DNA of 37,798 nucleotides. It comes from DATEJJ01 sp039649115. GTDB lineage: Bacteria > Actinomycetota > Actinomycetes > Mycobacteriales > Micromonosporaceae. Where the stretch lies: positions 1 through 37,798 of the forward strand of contig JBBWZQ010000368.1 of the NCBI GenBank assembly GCA_039649115.1, in the 5' to 3' direction. Shown here in pieces: positions 7,613-15,993 of this stretch; the first letter of the stretch is position 1, and every line of letters starts with the position of its first letter. Both the position numbers and the translations under genes were made by a program. The notes beneath the pieces are model-generated. The model ran no database searches, was not told where the DNA came from, and was given only the letters and a program-made list of their open reading frames with translations.

Positions 7613-7626
7613 TGTAACGTGTTCTA
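7613..7626. promoter_or_regulatory. KstR box C in the divergent LLM-relic/AIM24 gap
   Basis: TGTAACGTGTTCTA fits all defined consensus positions; on the minus strand it reads TAGAACACGTTACA. It lies 9 bases before the LLM relic ATG and 33 bases before the AIM24 ATG. It could still control AIM24 although its original client is decayed. Confidence 0.7.
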
Positions 7627-7658
7627 GTTTTGTGGACCAGCAGGAGGGGTGGGGACGA

Positions 7659-8399
7659 ATGCGAAGCGCGCTGTTCGCGGCGGAGAACATGGAGAAGGAG
7701 TCGGCGCAGCCGGGCCTGGGGCTGCAGAACTCCAAGATGCTGAAGGTGGAGCTCGACGGCGAGATCATGGCGCGCACCGGCGCGATGGTGGCGTACCAGG
7801 GACAGGTGCAGTTCCAGGCGCTCGGCTCGGGCGGGCTGGGCAAGTGGGTCAAGTCCAAGCTCACCGGCGAGGGCGTACCGCTGATGAAGATGAGCGGGCG
7901 CGGCGACGTGTTCCTCGCCGACCGGGCCGCGGACATCCACCTCATCGACATCGACCAGGGCGACGCGATCACCATCAACGGCGCCAACGTGCTCGCGTTC
8001 GAGTCGACCGTGCAGTACGACATCCGGATGGTGCAGGGCCTCGGCATGTTCTCCGCGGCGGGGATGTTCAACTGTGTCTTCAGCGGCCAGGGCCGCATCG
8101 CCATCACCACCAAGGGCACGCCGGTGGTACTGACGGTGGACCAGCCCACCTATGCCGATCCGCAGGCGGCGATCTGCTGGTCGGCCAGCCTGCAGACCGG
8201 TTACCACCGCGCCGACCAGATGGGCCTCGGCACGCTGATCGGGCGGCGCACCGGCGAGGCGTTCACGATGAGCTTCGCCGGGCAGGGCTTCGTGGTGGTG
8301 CAGCCGTCGGAGGAGTTCGCCGGCGGCGCGCTGGGCGGCACCGGCGCGGGCCAGCAACAACAGGGCCAGGGCCTGCTGGGCGGCCTGCTCGGCAGCTGA
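7659..8399 (+). CDS. AIM24-family protein
   Basis: 246 residues of mostly beta-strand character with short repeated strands: NSKMLKVELDGEIMARTGAM, GQVQFQALG, LMKMSGRGDVFLADRAADIH, DAITINGANVLAFES and GTPVVLTVDQPTYADPQAA. This is the AIM24 / TIM-like beta-prism family, widespread in actinomycetes and of uncertain molecular role; the name comes from a yeast mitochondrial protein. The C-terminus is a low-complexity Gly/Gln tail (GTGAGQQQQGQGLLGGLLGS), a feature I have seen in other members. No signal peptide or membrane helix is evident. The ATG at 7659 follows AGGAGG (7642-7647) by 11 bases; a GTG at 7632 is possible. KstR box C lies just upstream. Confidence 0.75.
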   Translation: MRSALFAAENMEKESAQPGLGLQNSKMLKVELDGEIMARTGAMVAYQGQVQFQALGSGGLGKWVKSKLTGEGVPLMKMSGRGDVFLADRAADIHLIDIDQGDAITINGANVLAFESTVQYDIRMVQGLGMFSAAGMFNCVFSGQGRIAITTKGTPVVLTVDQPTYADPQAAICWSASLQTGYHRADQMGLGTLIGRRTGEAFTMSFAGQGFVVVQPSEEFAGGALGGTGAGQQQQGQGLLGGLLGS

Positions 8400-8543
8400 C
8401 CGCCCCGCCGCCGCACCTGCCGTCGGACCCAGAGATCCTGGATCGCCGCACCGCCCACAGGTGAGCTCAACCGGCGCGAAACCGCTCAACTCCGGCCGGG
8501 CGCTGCCGACGAGGTAGCTGACAGCCGTGAGGAGGACGCGCCC

Positions 8544-9509
8544 GTGCAGCCTGCCCTGCCGCCGGTATCCGTTGTCGTCTGCGCCTATACCGAGGCGCGC
8601 TGGAGCCAGCTCCTGCGCGCGGTCGACTCAGTGCTCAGTCAGGAGCCGCCGCCCGTCGAGGTCGTCGTGGTGATCGACCACAACGACACGCTCCTCGCGC
8701 GCGCCACCCAGCGGCTGACCCGCTGCCAGGTGCTGGCCAACCGCGGCGCGCGCGGCCTGTCCGGTGCGCGCAACACCGGAGTGGCGGCGGTGACCGGGGA
8801 CATCGTGGCGTTTCTCGACGACGATGCCGCCGCCCGGCCCGGGTGGCTCGCCGGCATGCTGCGCTGGTTCGACGACCCGGCCACGCTCGGCGTCGCCGGC
8901 CGGGTGGACCCGGTCTGGCCGCACGGGCGGCCCGCCTGGTTCCCGGCGGAATTCGACTGGGTGGTCGGCTGCAGCTACACAGGCCTGCCGACCCGGGCCG
9001 AACCGGTGCGCAACCCCATCGGCAGCAGCATGTCCTTCCGGCGCGCGGCGATGCTGTCCGTCGACGGCTTCCGCGACGGCGTCGGCCGCTCCGGCACCAC
9101 CCCGCTGGGCTGTGAGGAGACGGAGTTCACCATCAGGCTGGGCCGGGCACACCCGGGCAGCCGGGTCATCTACGACCCCGCGATCCTCGCCGACCACTGG
9201 GTCAGCCCGGAACGCACCGGCTGGGCGTACTTCCGCGCCCGCTGCTGGGCGGAAGGGCTGTCCAAGGCGGCGGTGCGGGCGCTGGTCGGCGCGGACGACG
9301 CGCTGCGCAGCGAGCGGCGGTACCTGGCGCGGGTGCTGCCCCGCGCGGTGCTGCGCGGCCTGTCCCGGCCGGGCGCCGGCTGGCAGCGCACCGGTGCGGT
9401 GGTCGCCGGGTTCGGCTACACCACGGCCGGGTACCTCGCCGGGCTCTGGCGGCACCGGTGCCGTCGAGCGCCCGGCGCGTCTCTGGTCCCGGAGGAGCCG
9501 GCACGGTGA
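8544..9509 (+). CDS. Family 2 glycosyltransferase
   Basis: 321 residues with a GT-A fold N-terminus: VSVVVCAYTEARWSQLLRAV, then NRGARGLSGARNTGVAAVTG and the nucleotide-sugar/metal motif FLDDDAA (Asp 92-94), with NPIGSSMSFRR and the acceptor/base motif CEETEF near residue 190. It would transfer a sugar from an NDP-sugar to a lipid-linked acceptor on the inner membrane face. The GTG start follows GAGGAGG by 8 bases. It is the first gene of a six-gene operon with polysaccharide genes; its TGA overlaps the next GTG (GTGA). I see no clear promoter in the 144 bases upstream. Sugar specificity cannot be read from sequence. Confidence 0.85.
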   Translation: MQPALPPVSVVVCAYTEARWSQLLRAVDSVLSQEPPPVEVVVVIDHNDTLLARATQRLTRCQVLANRGARGLSGARNTGVAAVTGDIVAFLDDDAAARPGWLAGMLRWFDDPATLGVAGRVDPVWPHGRPAWFPAEFDWVVGCSYTGLPTRAEPVRNPIGSSMSFRRAAMLSVDGFRDGVGRSGTTPLGCEETEFTIRLGRAHPGSRVIYDPAILADHWVSPERTGWAYFRARCWAEGLSKAAVRALVGADDALRSERRYLARVLPRAVLRGLSRPGAGWQRTGAVVAGFGYTTAGYLAGLWRHRCRRAPGASLVPEEPAR

Positions 9510-10729
9510 GGATCCTCCTGGTGGCTCAGTTCTACCCGCCGGACGTCGGCGGCGAGGAGCGGCACGTGCACGGCCTGGCCGCCGAGCTGGCCCGGCGCGG
9601 GCACCACGTGGCGGTGGCGACGCAGACCCTGACCGGCGGGCCGAGCGTCACCGACGAGGGCGGGGTACGCGTGCACCGGCTGCGTTCCACGATGATGCGG
9701 CTGCCCGTGCACAGCTCCGCCCGCCGGCCGCACGCGCCGCCGTTCGCCGACCCCGGGCTGCGGGCGCACCTGCGCGACGTGGTGCGCGCCGAGCAGCCTC
9801 AGGTCATCCACGGGCACAACTGGGCGTACTACAGCGCGATCGCCGCCGCGCGGCAGACCGGCACTCCGCTCGTGCTGACCCTGCACGACTACGGCCACGT
9901 CTGCCCCACGCACCGCCTGATGCGCCCCGACGGCTCGCTGTGTGCCGGCCCCGCGCTGCGGGCCTGCCTGCCCTGTGCCGCCTCGCACTACGGCCGGCTC
10001 AAGGGCGTTGCGGTCACCGTCGCGCACCGCCTCTCCCAGCCGGCCCGCGACCGCGGGCTGGCACACATCCTCGCGGTCAGCCACGCGGTCGCGCGGGACA
10101 ACCGGCTCGCGGAGGGCCCGACGCCGTGGTCGGTGCTGCCCAACTTCGTGCCGGCGCGGCTGCTGTCCGAACCCGGCCAGCGACCCGCGCAACCCCGGGA
10201 CCCCGAACTGCCCGACGGCGACTTCCTGCTGTTCGTCGGCGAACTGCACGAACAGAAGGGCGTGGGTACGCTCCTCGACGCGTACCGGCGCATCCCGGCG
10301 GACCGGCGGCCGCCGCTGGTCTGCCTGGGGCGCCCCGGACCCGACCCGTTCGAGCTGCCCGATCGCGTACGGGTGCTCGGACCCTGGCCGCACGAGCGCG
10401 TGATGGAAGCGGTACGGGCGTGCACCGCGGCGGTGGTACCGAGCCGCTGGCCCGACCCGTGCCCGACCACCGTGCTGGAGGCGATGGCCGCCGGCGCGCC
10501 GCTCGTGGCCACCCGTACCGGCGGCATCCCTGACATGGTCGTGGACGGCGAGACCGGGCTGCTCGTCGAGCCCGACGACCCGGCGGCCCTGGCGCAGGCT
10601 CTCACCGCGCTGCTGGCCGCCCCGGACCGGGCCCGGTCGCTGGGCCGGGCCGGCCGGGAACGGGTCACCGCCTTCACCGACCGCGCCGTCGTCGAGCGGC
10701 TGACCGCCGTGTACCAGGACCTCCTGTGA
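9506..10729 (+). CDS. Family 4 glycosyltransferase
   Basis: 407 residues, GT-B fold. The N-domain starts MRILLVAQFYPPDVGGEERH and has PLVLTLHDYGHVCPTHRLM; the C-domain has FVGELHEQKGVGTLLDAYRR and the donor-site region WPDPCPTTVLEAMAAGAPLV followed by TGGIPDMVVDGETGLLV. In the usual E-x7-E retaining motif the first acid is Asp here (DPCPTTVLE), a variant common in this subgroup. The real start is GTG 9506, overlapping the GT2 stop by 4 bases with a GGAGGAG site upstream. Expected to extend the lipid-linked oligosaccharide begun by its neighbours. Confidence 0.87.
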   Translation: MRILLVAQFYPPDVGGEERHVHGLAAELARRGHHVAVATQTLTGGPSVTDEGGVRVHRLRSTMMRLPVHSSARRPHAPPFADPGLRAHLRDVVRAEQPQVIHGHNWAYYSAIAAARQTGTPLVLTLHDYGHVCPTHRLMRPDGSLCAGPALRACLPCAASHYGRLKGVAVTVAHRLSQPARDRGLAHILAVSHAVARDNRLAEGPTPWSVLPNFVPARLLSEPGQRPAQPRDPELPDGDFLLFVGELHEQKGVGTLLDAYRRIPADRRPPLVCLGRPGPDPFELPDRVRVLGPWPHERVMEAVRACTAAVVPSRWPDPCPTTVLEAMAAGAPLVATRTGGIPDMVVDGETGLLVEPDDPAALAQALTALLAAPDRARSLGRAGRERVTAFTDRAVVERLTAVYQDLL

Positions 10730-11838
10730 TTCGCGTCCTGCAGGTGACCCCGCGCTACTTCCCGGACAGCGGCGGGATCGAGACGCACGTGCACAACGTC
10801 GCGTCCCGGCTGGCCGCGTCCGGCGTCGAGGTCACCGTGCTGGCCACCGACCGGTCACACCGGTTGCCCCGGCGGGAACTGGCGGACGGGGTGGTGCTGC
10901 GCCGGGTACCCGCCTGGCCGCGCGGCCGCGACTACTACCTCGCGCCCGGGCTCTGGCGGGAGATCGCGCACGGCGGCCACGACCTGGTGCACTTCCAGGG
11001 CGTACACACGCTCGTACCGGTGCTGGGCATGCTGGCGTGCCTGCGCCACCGCAAGCCGTACGTGCTGACCCTGCACACCGGCGGGCACTCCTCGCAGCTG
11101 CGCGGCCGGCTGCGCGCGGTGCAGTGGCGGCTGCTCGGTCCGCTGCTGCGGCGGGCGCGGCGGGTCATCGGGGTCAGCCGGTTCGAGGCCGACCTCTTCG
11201 CCGGCCTGCTGGGCCTGGACCCGCAGCGGCTCACCGTCATCCGCAACGGCGGCACCCTGCCGGCCGCGGCACCCGCCGAGCCGTCCACAAGGGACGGTGA
11301 GTCGCTGATCATCTCGGTCGCGCGGCTGGAGCGGTACAAGGGGCACCACCGGCTCATCGAGGCCATGCCGCGGCTGCTGGCCGCGCGGCCGGACGCCCGG
11401 GCGCTGATCCTCGGCACCGGGCCGTACGAGTCGAGCCTGCGCGCGCTGGCCGACCGGCTCGGGGTGGCCGACCGGGTCGACATGGCCTACGTACCGCCGG
11501 GCGACCGGGACCGGCTGGCCCGTACCCTGCGGCAGGCCGCGGTCGTGGTGCTGTTCAGCGAGTACGAGGCGCATCCGGTGGCGGTGATGGAGGCGATCGC
11601 GCTGGACCGCCCGGTGCTGGTGACCGTCAACTCGGGCCTGGCCGAACTGGTCGAGGAGGGCCTGTGCCGGGGCGTGCCGAGCGACGCGACGGCCGATGAC
11701 ATCGCCGAGGCGCTGGCACAGCTACTCGCGGCGCCGGACCAACCCGGACAGCCACCGGTACGCCTGCCGGACTGGGACCAGTGCGCGGCCGAGCTACTCG
11801 GGGTGTACGAAGCCGTGCTGGACGGACGGGTCCCGTGA
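10726..11838 (+). CDS. Family 4 glycosyltransferase
   Basis: 370 residues, GT-B fold: MIRVLQVTPRYFPDSGGIET at the N-terminus, YVLTLHTGGHSSQLRGRL, RRVIGVSRFEADLF at the domain junction, then IISVARLERYKGHHRLIEAM and a canonical E-x7-E motif in SEYEAHPVAVMEAIALDRPV. Starts at GTG 10726, which shares GTGA with the stop of the preceding gene, and ends in GTGA with the flippase gene. Length and motifs are normal for the family. Role: addition of a second sugar in the repeat unit of the same surface glycan (inference from operon). Confidence 0.87.
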   Translation: MIRVLQVTPRYFPDSGGIETHVHNVASRLAASGVEVTVLATDRSHRLPRRELADGVVLRRVPAWPRGRDYYLAPGLWREIAHGGHDLVHFQGVHTLVPVLGMLACLRHRKPYVLTLHTGGHSSQLRGRLRAVQWRLLGPLLRRARRVIGVSRFEADLFAGLLGLDPQRLTVIRNGGTLPAAAPAEPSTRDGESLIISVARLERYKGHHRLIEAMPRLLAARPDARALILGTGPYESSLRALADRLGVADRVDMAYVPPGDRDRLARTLRQAAVVVLFSEYEAHPVAVMEAIALDRPVLVTVNSGLAELVEEGLCRGVPSDATADDIAEALAQLLAAPDQPGQPPVRLPDWDQCAAELLGVYEAVLDGRVP

Positions 11839-13091
11839 CGTACACCCAGTTTGTTCCGGTCCGGAAAAGGCTGGCCGATCCGCTGTCCCGCAACGGGTTG
11901 GCGCTGCTGGCCAACACCGGCGTGACCGGCGTGCTCGGCTTCGGGTACTGGATCGCCGCGGCCCGGCTGTTCCCCGCCACCGCGGTCGGCAGCGCCAGCG
12001 CGCTGATCTCGGCGGTCAGCCTCTTCGCGGCGCTGGGCCAGCTCAACCTCTCCGGCGCCGTGATGCGCTTCCTGCCGGTCGCCGGTTGGCGCAGCCGCCA
12101 GCTGGTGATCGGCGCGTACGCCTTCGCCGCCGGCACCTCCGCGCTGCTGGCCGCCGTCGTGCTGGCCGTGTTCGCGCCGGCCGGATCGCCGCTGCACGTC
12201 GGCGGACCGGCGGCGGCCGGCCTGGTGCTGGCCGCGGCGGGCACGGCCGTCTTCGCCCTGCAGGACAGCGTGCTGACCGGCCTGCGGCGCGGCATCTGGA
12301 TTCCGGTGGAGAACGCGCTCTTCGGGCTCGCCAAGATCGTACTGCTGGTGGTGCTGGCGTCCCGCGCCACGGCGACCGCCATCCTGTCCTCCTGGATGGT
12401 GCCGATGCTGGCGGTGATCCCGCTCGTCAACGCGCTGCTGTTCGGCCGCTTCCTGCCCTCCCGCCGGGCCGGGACCCAACCGCATCCGAGCCTGACCCGC
12501 GGGAGCATCACCCGGTTCGTCGCGGGTGACGCGGTGGCCGGGCTGTTCAGCCAGGCCTGGGCGTACCTGCTGCCGGTCGTGGTCGCCGCGGCGCTGGGTA
12601 CCGTCGCCAACGCGCACTTCTACGTGGCGTTCCTGCTCTCCAGCACGGTGGACCTCGTGGCGGCCAACCTGGCCGCCGCGTTGACCGTGGAGGCGGCCCA
12701 CCACCCCGAGCGGCTGCCCGCACTGGTGCGCACCACGCTGCTGCGTTCGCTGGCGCTGGTCGTGCCGCTCGTGACCGTGCTCGCCGTGCTGGCACCGTGG
12801 ATCCTGCGCTGGTACGGCCCGGGCTACGCGGACGGGGTGCCGGTGCTGCGCCTGCTGCTGCTGGCGAGCCTGCCCCGGTGCGTGCTCGTCGTGTACGCGG
12901 CGGTGTGCCGGGCACATGGCCGCACGGGTCGGTCGGCGGCGCTGTTCGGGGTCGTCTGCGCGGCGGTGATCGCCGGTACCGCCCTCGCGACCGGTCCGCT
13001 CGGCCTGGTCGGGGTTGGCCTGGCCGTGCTCGCCGCCCACCTGCTGGTCGGCCTGGCCGCGCTCGCCTGGCTGGTACCGGTGCTGCGATGA
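11835..13091 (+). CDS. Wzx-like lipid-linked oligosaccharide flippase
   Basis: 418 residues, almost entirely hydrophobic with about 12 predicted membrane helices, in the MATE/MOP polysaccharide-exporter style: NGLALLANTGVTGVLGFGYW, RLFPATAVGSASALISAVSL, FAALGQLNLSGAVMRFLP and a late helix pair around APWILRWYGPGYADGVPVLR. This family flips undecaprenyl-linked repeat units across the membrane. The GTG at 11835 overlaps the GT4 stop by 4 bases; longer in-frame readings upstream are the GT4 gene in another frame. A flippase beside three glycosyltransferases supports a Wzx/Wzy-type or glycolipid export pathway, though no Wzy or chain-length gene is present. Confidence 0.82.
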   Translation: MTYTQFVPVRKRLADPLSRNGLALLANTGVTGVLGFGYWIAAARLFPATAVGSASALISAVSLFAALGQLNLSGAVMRFLPVAGWRSRQLVIGAYAFAAGTSALLAAVVLAVFAPAGSPLHVGGPAAAGLVLAAAGTAVFALQDSVLTGLRRGIWIPVENALFGLAKIVLLVVLASRATATAILSSWMVPMLAVIPLVNALLFGRFLPSRRAGTQPHPSLTRGSITRFVAGDAVAGLFSQAWAYLLPVVVAAALGTVANAHFYVAFLLSSTVDLVAANLAAALTVEAAHHPERLPALVRTTLLRSLALVVPLVTVLAVLAPWILRWYGPGYADGVPVLRLLLLASLPRCVLVVYAAVCRAHGRTGRSAALFGVVCAAVIAGTALATGPLGLVGVGLAVLAAHLLVGLAALAWLVPVLR

Positions 13092-14935
13092 TCACCGATA
13101 CCTTGCCGGCACGCCACCGTGTCGAGGCGCGGCCGGCGCGGGTCACCCCCGTCGTGCTCGCGGTCACGGCCGGCCTGCTGCTGCAGGCGTGGGTGGGCTA
13201 CCGGGCCCGGCACGGCGGCACCGCGCCGGGCGCGTTGTTCTGGGCGAGCCTGCTGCTGCTGTACCTGCCGGTCGCGTGGCGGGTGCTGGCCCGGGCCCCT
13301 GGGGCGTGCTCGCCTCCGCCCGAACCCGGCTCCGGCGGCGCTCGCCCGGGCCTGTCGCGGCGCGGGCAGGCGGGGCTGGCCCTGCTGCTGGGCGAGGGGT
13401 TGCTGGCCAGCCGGGTGCTGCTCTACCCGAACGGGTTCGTGTACCACGACGAGATCATCCACCGCAACACGCTGCGCCTGATCGAGCAGAGCCACCACCT
13501 CTTCACCCCCAACTCCCTGCTGCCGGCGAGCCCGTACTATCCCGGGCTGGAACTGGCGACCGACGCGGTGCACCAGATCACCGGGCTGTCCGCCCACCTG
13601 TCCGGGGTCGTCGTGCTGCTGCTGGCCCGCGCGGTGATGATGCTCGCCCTGTTCCGCATCGTGGAGCTGGTCAGCGGATCGGCGCGGGTCGCGTCCGTCG
13701 CGGCGCTGGTATACGCGGCCAACCCGCAGTTCCTGATGTTCAACTCCCAGTTCTCGTACCAGTCGCTGGCGCTGCCGCTGGCGCTGCTGACCGGGTACCT
13801 GTTCGCCACCCGCGCCTCGGGCTCGATCGTCCCGGCGGTGGCGGCCGGCGCGGCGACCGCGGTCACGCATCACCTCACGTCGATAGCCATGCTCGCCGTA
13901 CTGGCCGGCTGGTGGGTGGTCAGCCGGCCGCGCTGGTGCGCCCGGGTCCCGGGCCTGGGCCCGCTGAGCCTGGTCACCCTGGCCATGGTGGCCGGATGGA
14001 CCGCCGTCGCCGGGCCGCGGATCCTGCCCTACCTGGGCGAGCTGGGCACCCGTACGGTGTCCGCGCTGCGGGCGCTGACGCGCGGTGGCAGCGACCATAC
14101 GCTGTTCTCGGACGCGGCCGGCACCAGCGCGTCGCTCTGGGAGCGGGCCATCTCGGTGGCCTCCGTCCTGCTGATCTGCCTGTGCCTGCCAGCCGCCGTG
14201 CTGAGCCTGCGCCGCTGGTTCCCCCGGCGCAGCGCGGCGGCCGTGGTGCTCGTGGCGGCCGGGCTGGCGTACCCCCTGATTCCCGCCGGCCACCTGACCA
14301 TCGCGACGTCGGAGGTGGCCGAGCGGTCCGCGGGCTTCCTGTTCGTCGGCCTCGGCTTCGTGCTCGGCGCCTGGTACGCGCCGCGGCGCTTGCCTCCGCT
14401 GGTGGCCACGGCGGCGGCGGGGGTGGTGTTCGTCGGGGGCACCGTGCTCGGCTCGGGCCCGGACTGGCTGCGCATGCCCGGCGGCTACCTGGTCGAGGCG
14501 GAGAACCGCTCGGTCGACGCCGACAATGTCGCGGCGGCGCAGTGGCTGCGTGACCACCTGCCGCCCGACGGCCGGGTCTTCACCGACCGGGTCAACGGGC
14601 TGCTGGCCGCCGCGATCGGCCGGCAGCACACGCTCACCAACCTCGCCGACGGCGTGGACCTGGCCGAGACGGCTGGAGTGCTGCTGGACGGTCCGCGAGC
14701 CAAGGACGTGCGGGTGGTCGCGGCCAACCGGATCGACTATCTGATCGCCGACCGGCGGCTGGCCACCTCGCTCCCGCACGTCGGCGTGTACATCGACGAC
14801 GGCGAGCCGGACGCGGCACACCACGACGAGCCGCCGCCGCCCGCCGCCCTGACCAAGTTCGACGCGGTATCGGGTGCGCAACGCATCTACGACAACGGTT
14901 CCGACCGCATCTACGACCTGCGGAAGCTGCGATGA
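13088..14935 (+). CDS. Polytopic GT-C-like membrane glycosyltransferase
   Basis: 615 residues with roughly 11-13 hydrophobic segments and a soluble C-terminal domain from about residue 470. The first long outer loop carries VYHDEIIHRNTLRLI; an acidic pair here (D121-E122) is the hallmark of GT-C enzymes that use polyprenyl-phosphate sugars on the outer face. The membrane core includes NPQFLMFNSQFSYQSLALPL and THHLTSIAMLAVLAG. The C-terminal part (AENRSVDADNVAAAQWLRD… NRIDYLIADRRL) resembles the extracytoplasmic domains of such proteins. ATG overlaps the flippase stop (ATGA). A polymerase or ligase function is an alternative. No close named relative recognised. Confidence 0.65.
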   Translation: MITDTLPARHRVEARPARVTPVVLAVTAGLLLQAWVGYRARHGGTAPGALFWASLLLLYLPVAWRVLARAPGACSPPPEPGSGGARPGLSRRGQAGLALLLGEGLLASRVLLYPNGFVYHDEIIHRNTLRLIEQSHHLFTPNSLLPASPYYPGLELATDAVHQITGLSAHLSGVVVLLLARAVMMLALFRIVELVSGSARVASVAALVYAANPQFLMFNSQFSYQSLALPLALLTGYLFATRASGSIVPAVAAGAATAVTHHLTSIAMLAVLAGWWVVSRPRWCARVPGLGPLSLVTLAMVAGWTAVAGPRILPYLGELGTRTVSALRALTRGGSDHTLFSDAAGTSASLWERAISVASVLLICLCLPAAVLSLRRWFPRRSAAAVVLVAAGLAYPLIPAGHLTIATSEVAERSAGFLFVGLGFVLGAWYAPRRLPPLVATAAAGVVFVGGTVLGSGPDWLRMPGGYLVEAENRSVDADNVAAAQWLRDHLPPDGRVFTDRVNGLLAAAIGRQHTLTNLADGVDLAETAGVLLDGPRAKDVRVVAANRIDYLIADRRLATSLPHVGVYIDDGEPDAAHHDEPPPPAALTKFDAVSGAQRIYDNGSDRIYDLRKLR

Positions 14936-15621
14936 ACCCGGGCATCGTGCGGCTCGGTGTCCTGGGCGCCGCGTTCCTCGCCGCCGTGCTGGGTCTGCCG
15001 GCCCCGGTACTGGCCCCGCTCGGCTGCCTCGGCCTGCTCGTGACCGCCGACCTGGCCGCCGGCGCGAGCCGCCGGGACGGGATCGACCGGCTGCTCGTGG
15101 GCGCCGGGTTCCTGCTGTGCGCCGCGGTGCTCGGCGGCCTGGGCCTGGCGCTGCTGCCCGGTGGGCTGACCCGGCGCGGGTGGGCCTGCTACTGGCTCGC
15201 CGTCGGGCTCGCCCTGCTGGTGTTCGGGCACCGGGGCACGCCGGCCCGGATCCGTCCCACCAGGCGGTGGATCGCGCCGGGGGTCGCCGCCGCACTGGTG
15301 CTCGTCGCGTTCGGCCTCAGCGCGCTGGACAGCCGGCGGCACGGCAGCGGTCCGCTCGCGCTCTGGCTGGTCGAGCGCGGGTCGGCGGGCGTCACGGTCG
15401 GCGTCGGTGGCGGGGACACGGATCACGGCGAACGATTGCGCATCCTGCTCGCCGACCAGTCCTCGGGCACGACCACCTGGGCCAGTGCCCCGTTCAGCCC
15501 GGCCGGCCGCACCGCGCGGCTGATGGCGGTACCGGTGCCGGGGCACGGCCGCTGGCGCGTCGAGCTGGTGCCGCTCGGCGCCGCGGAACCGGTGCGGGAG
15601 CTGGTTCTCGACGGATCTTAG
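14932..15621 (+). CDS. Small membrane protein of the polysaccharide operon, function unknown
   Basis: 229 residues. Five hydrophobic segments occupy about residues 1-140 (VLGAAFLAAVLGLPAPVLA, LLVGAGFLLCAAVLGGLGLA, CYWLAVGLALLVFG, APGVAAALVLVAFGLSALD), followed by an about 85-residue beta-rich exported-looking domain with GERLRILLADQSSGTTTWAS and a WRVELVPLG segment. No family recognised. It is the last gene of the six-gene operon, starting in an ATGA overlap; position suggests an accessory role in glycan assembly or attachment. The stop at 15619-15621 is followed directly by the ArsR promoter. Confidence 0.65.
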   Translation: MNPGIVRLGVLGAAFLAAVLGLPAPVLAPLGCLGLLVTADLAAGASRRDGIDRLLVGAGFLLCAAVLGGLGLALLPGGLTRRGWACYWLAVGLALLVFGHRGTPARIRPTRRWIAPGVAAALVLVAFGLSALDSRRHGSGPLALWLVERGSAGVTVGVGGGDTDHGERLRILLADQSSGTTTWASAPFSPAGRTARLMAVPVPGHGRWRVELVPLGAAEPVRELVLDGS

Positions 15622-15625
15622 CGTT

Positions 15626-15639
15626 GACTTATATAAGTC
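15626..15639. promoter_or_regulatory. 14-bp palindromic operator of the ArsR/SRPBCC operon
   Basis: GACTTATATAAGTC is a perfect palindrome in otherwise GC-rich DNA. It overlaps a TTGACT -35 element (15624-15629), with TACCTT as a plausible -10 18 bases further on and the arsR ATG 21 bases after the palindrome. ArsR repressors commonly bind such AT-rich dyads over the promoter, so autorepression is likely. Confidence 0.7.
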
Positions 15640-15660
15640 GAGGCTGGTACCTTCGGGATC

Positions 15661-15993
15661 ATGCACGCCTTCGACGTGCTCGGCGACCCGGTGCGCCGCA
15701 GGATCCTCGAACTGCTCGCCGACGGTGAGATGACCTCCGGTGGGGTGTGCGCCGTCATCCAGCGGGAGTTCGGGATCTCCCAGCCGGCCGTGTCCCAGCA
15801 TCTGCGGGTGCTGCGCGACAGCGGCTTCGCGACGGTGCGGCCCGATGGGGTCCGCCGCCGGTACGCGGTGGCACCCGAGCCACTGCGCGACATCGACGAG
15901 TGGCTGGCGCGGTTCCGGCACTTCTGGACGCCGCACCTGGACGCACTCGCCACCGAACTGGCCCGGGGCCGGAAGAGGAGGACTGATGATTGA
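15661..15993 (+). CDS. ArsR-family transcriptional regulator
   Basis: 110 residues with a winged HTH: MHAFDVLGDPVRRRILELLA, then GVCAVIQREFGISQPAVSQH and LRVLRDSGFATVRPDGVRRR in the wing. No cysteine cluster of the metal-sensing ArsR proteins is seen, so it belongs with the ArsR regulators that are paired with SRPBCC/AHSA1 genes and do not sense arsenic. It overlaps the SRPBCC gene by 8 bases and sits behind a 14-bp palindrome that also covers the -35. Probable autorepressor of this two-gene operon; the signal is unknown. Confidence 0.85.
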   Translation: MHAFDVLGDPVRRRILELLADGEMTSGGVCAVIQREFGISQPAVSQHLRVLRDSGFATVRPDGVRRRYAVAPEPLRDIDEWLARFRHFWTPHLDALATELARGRKRRTDD

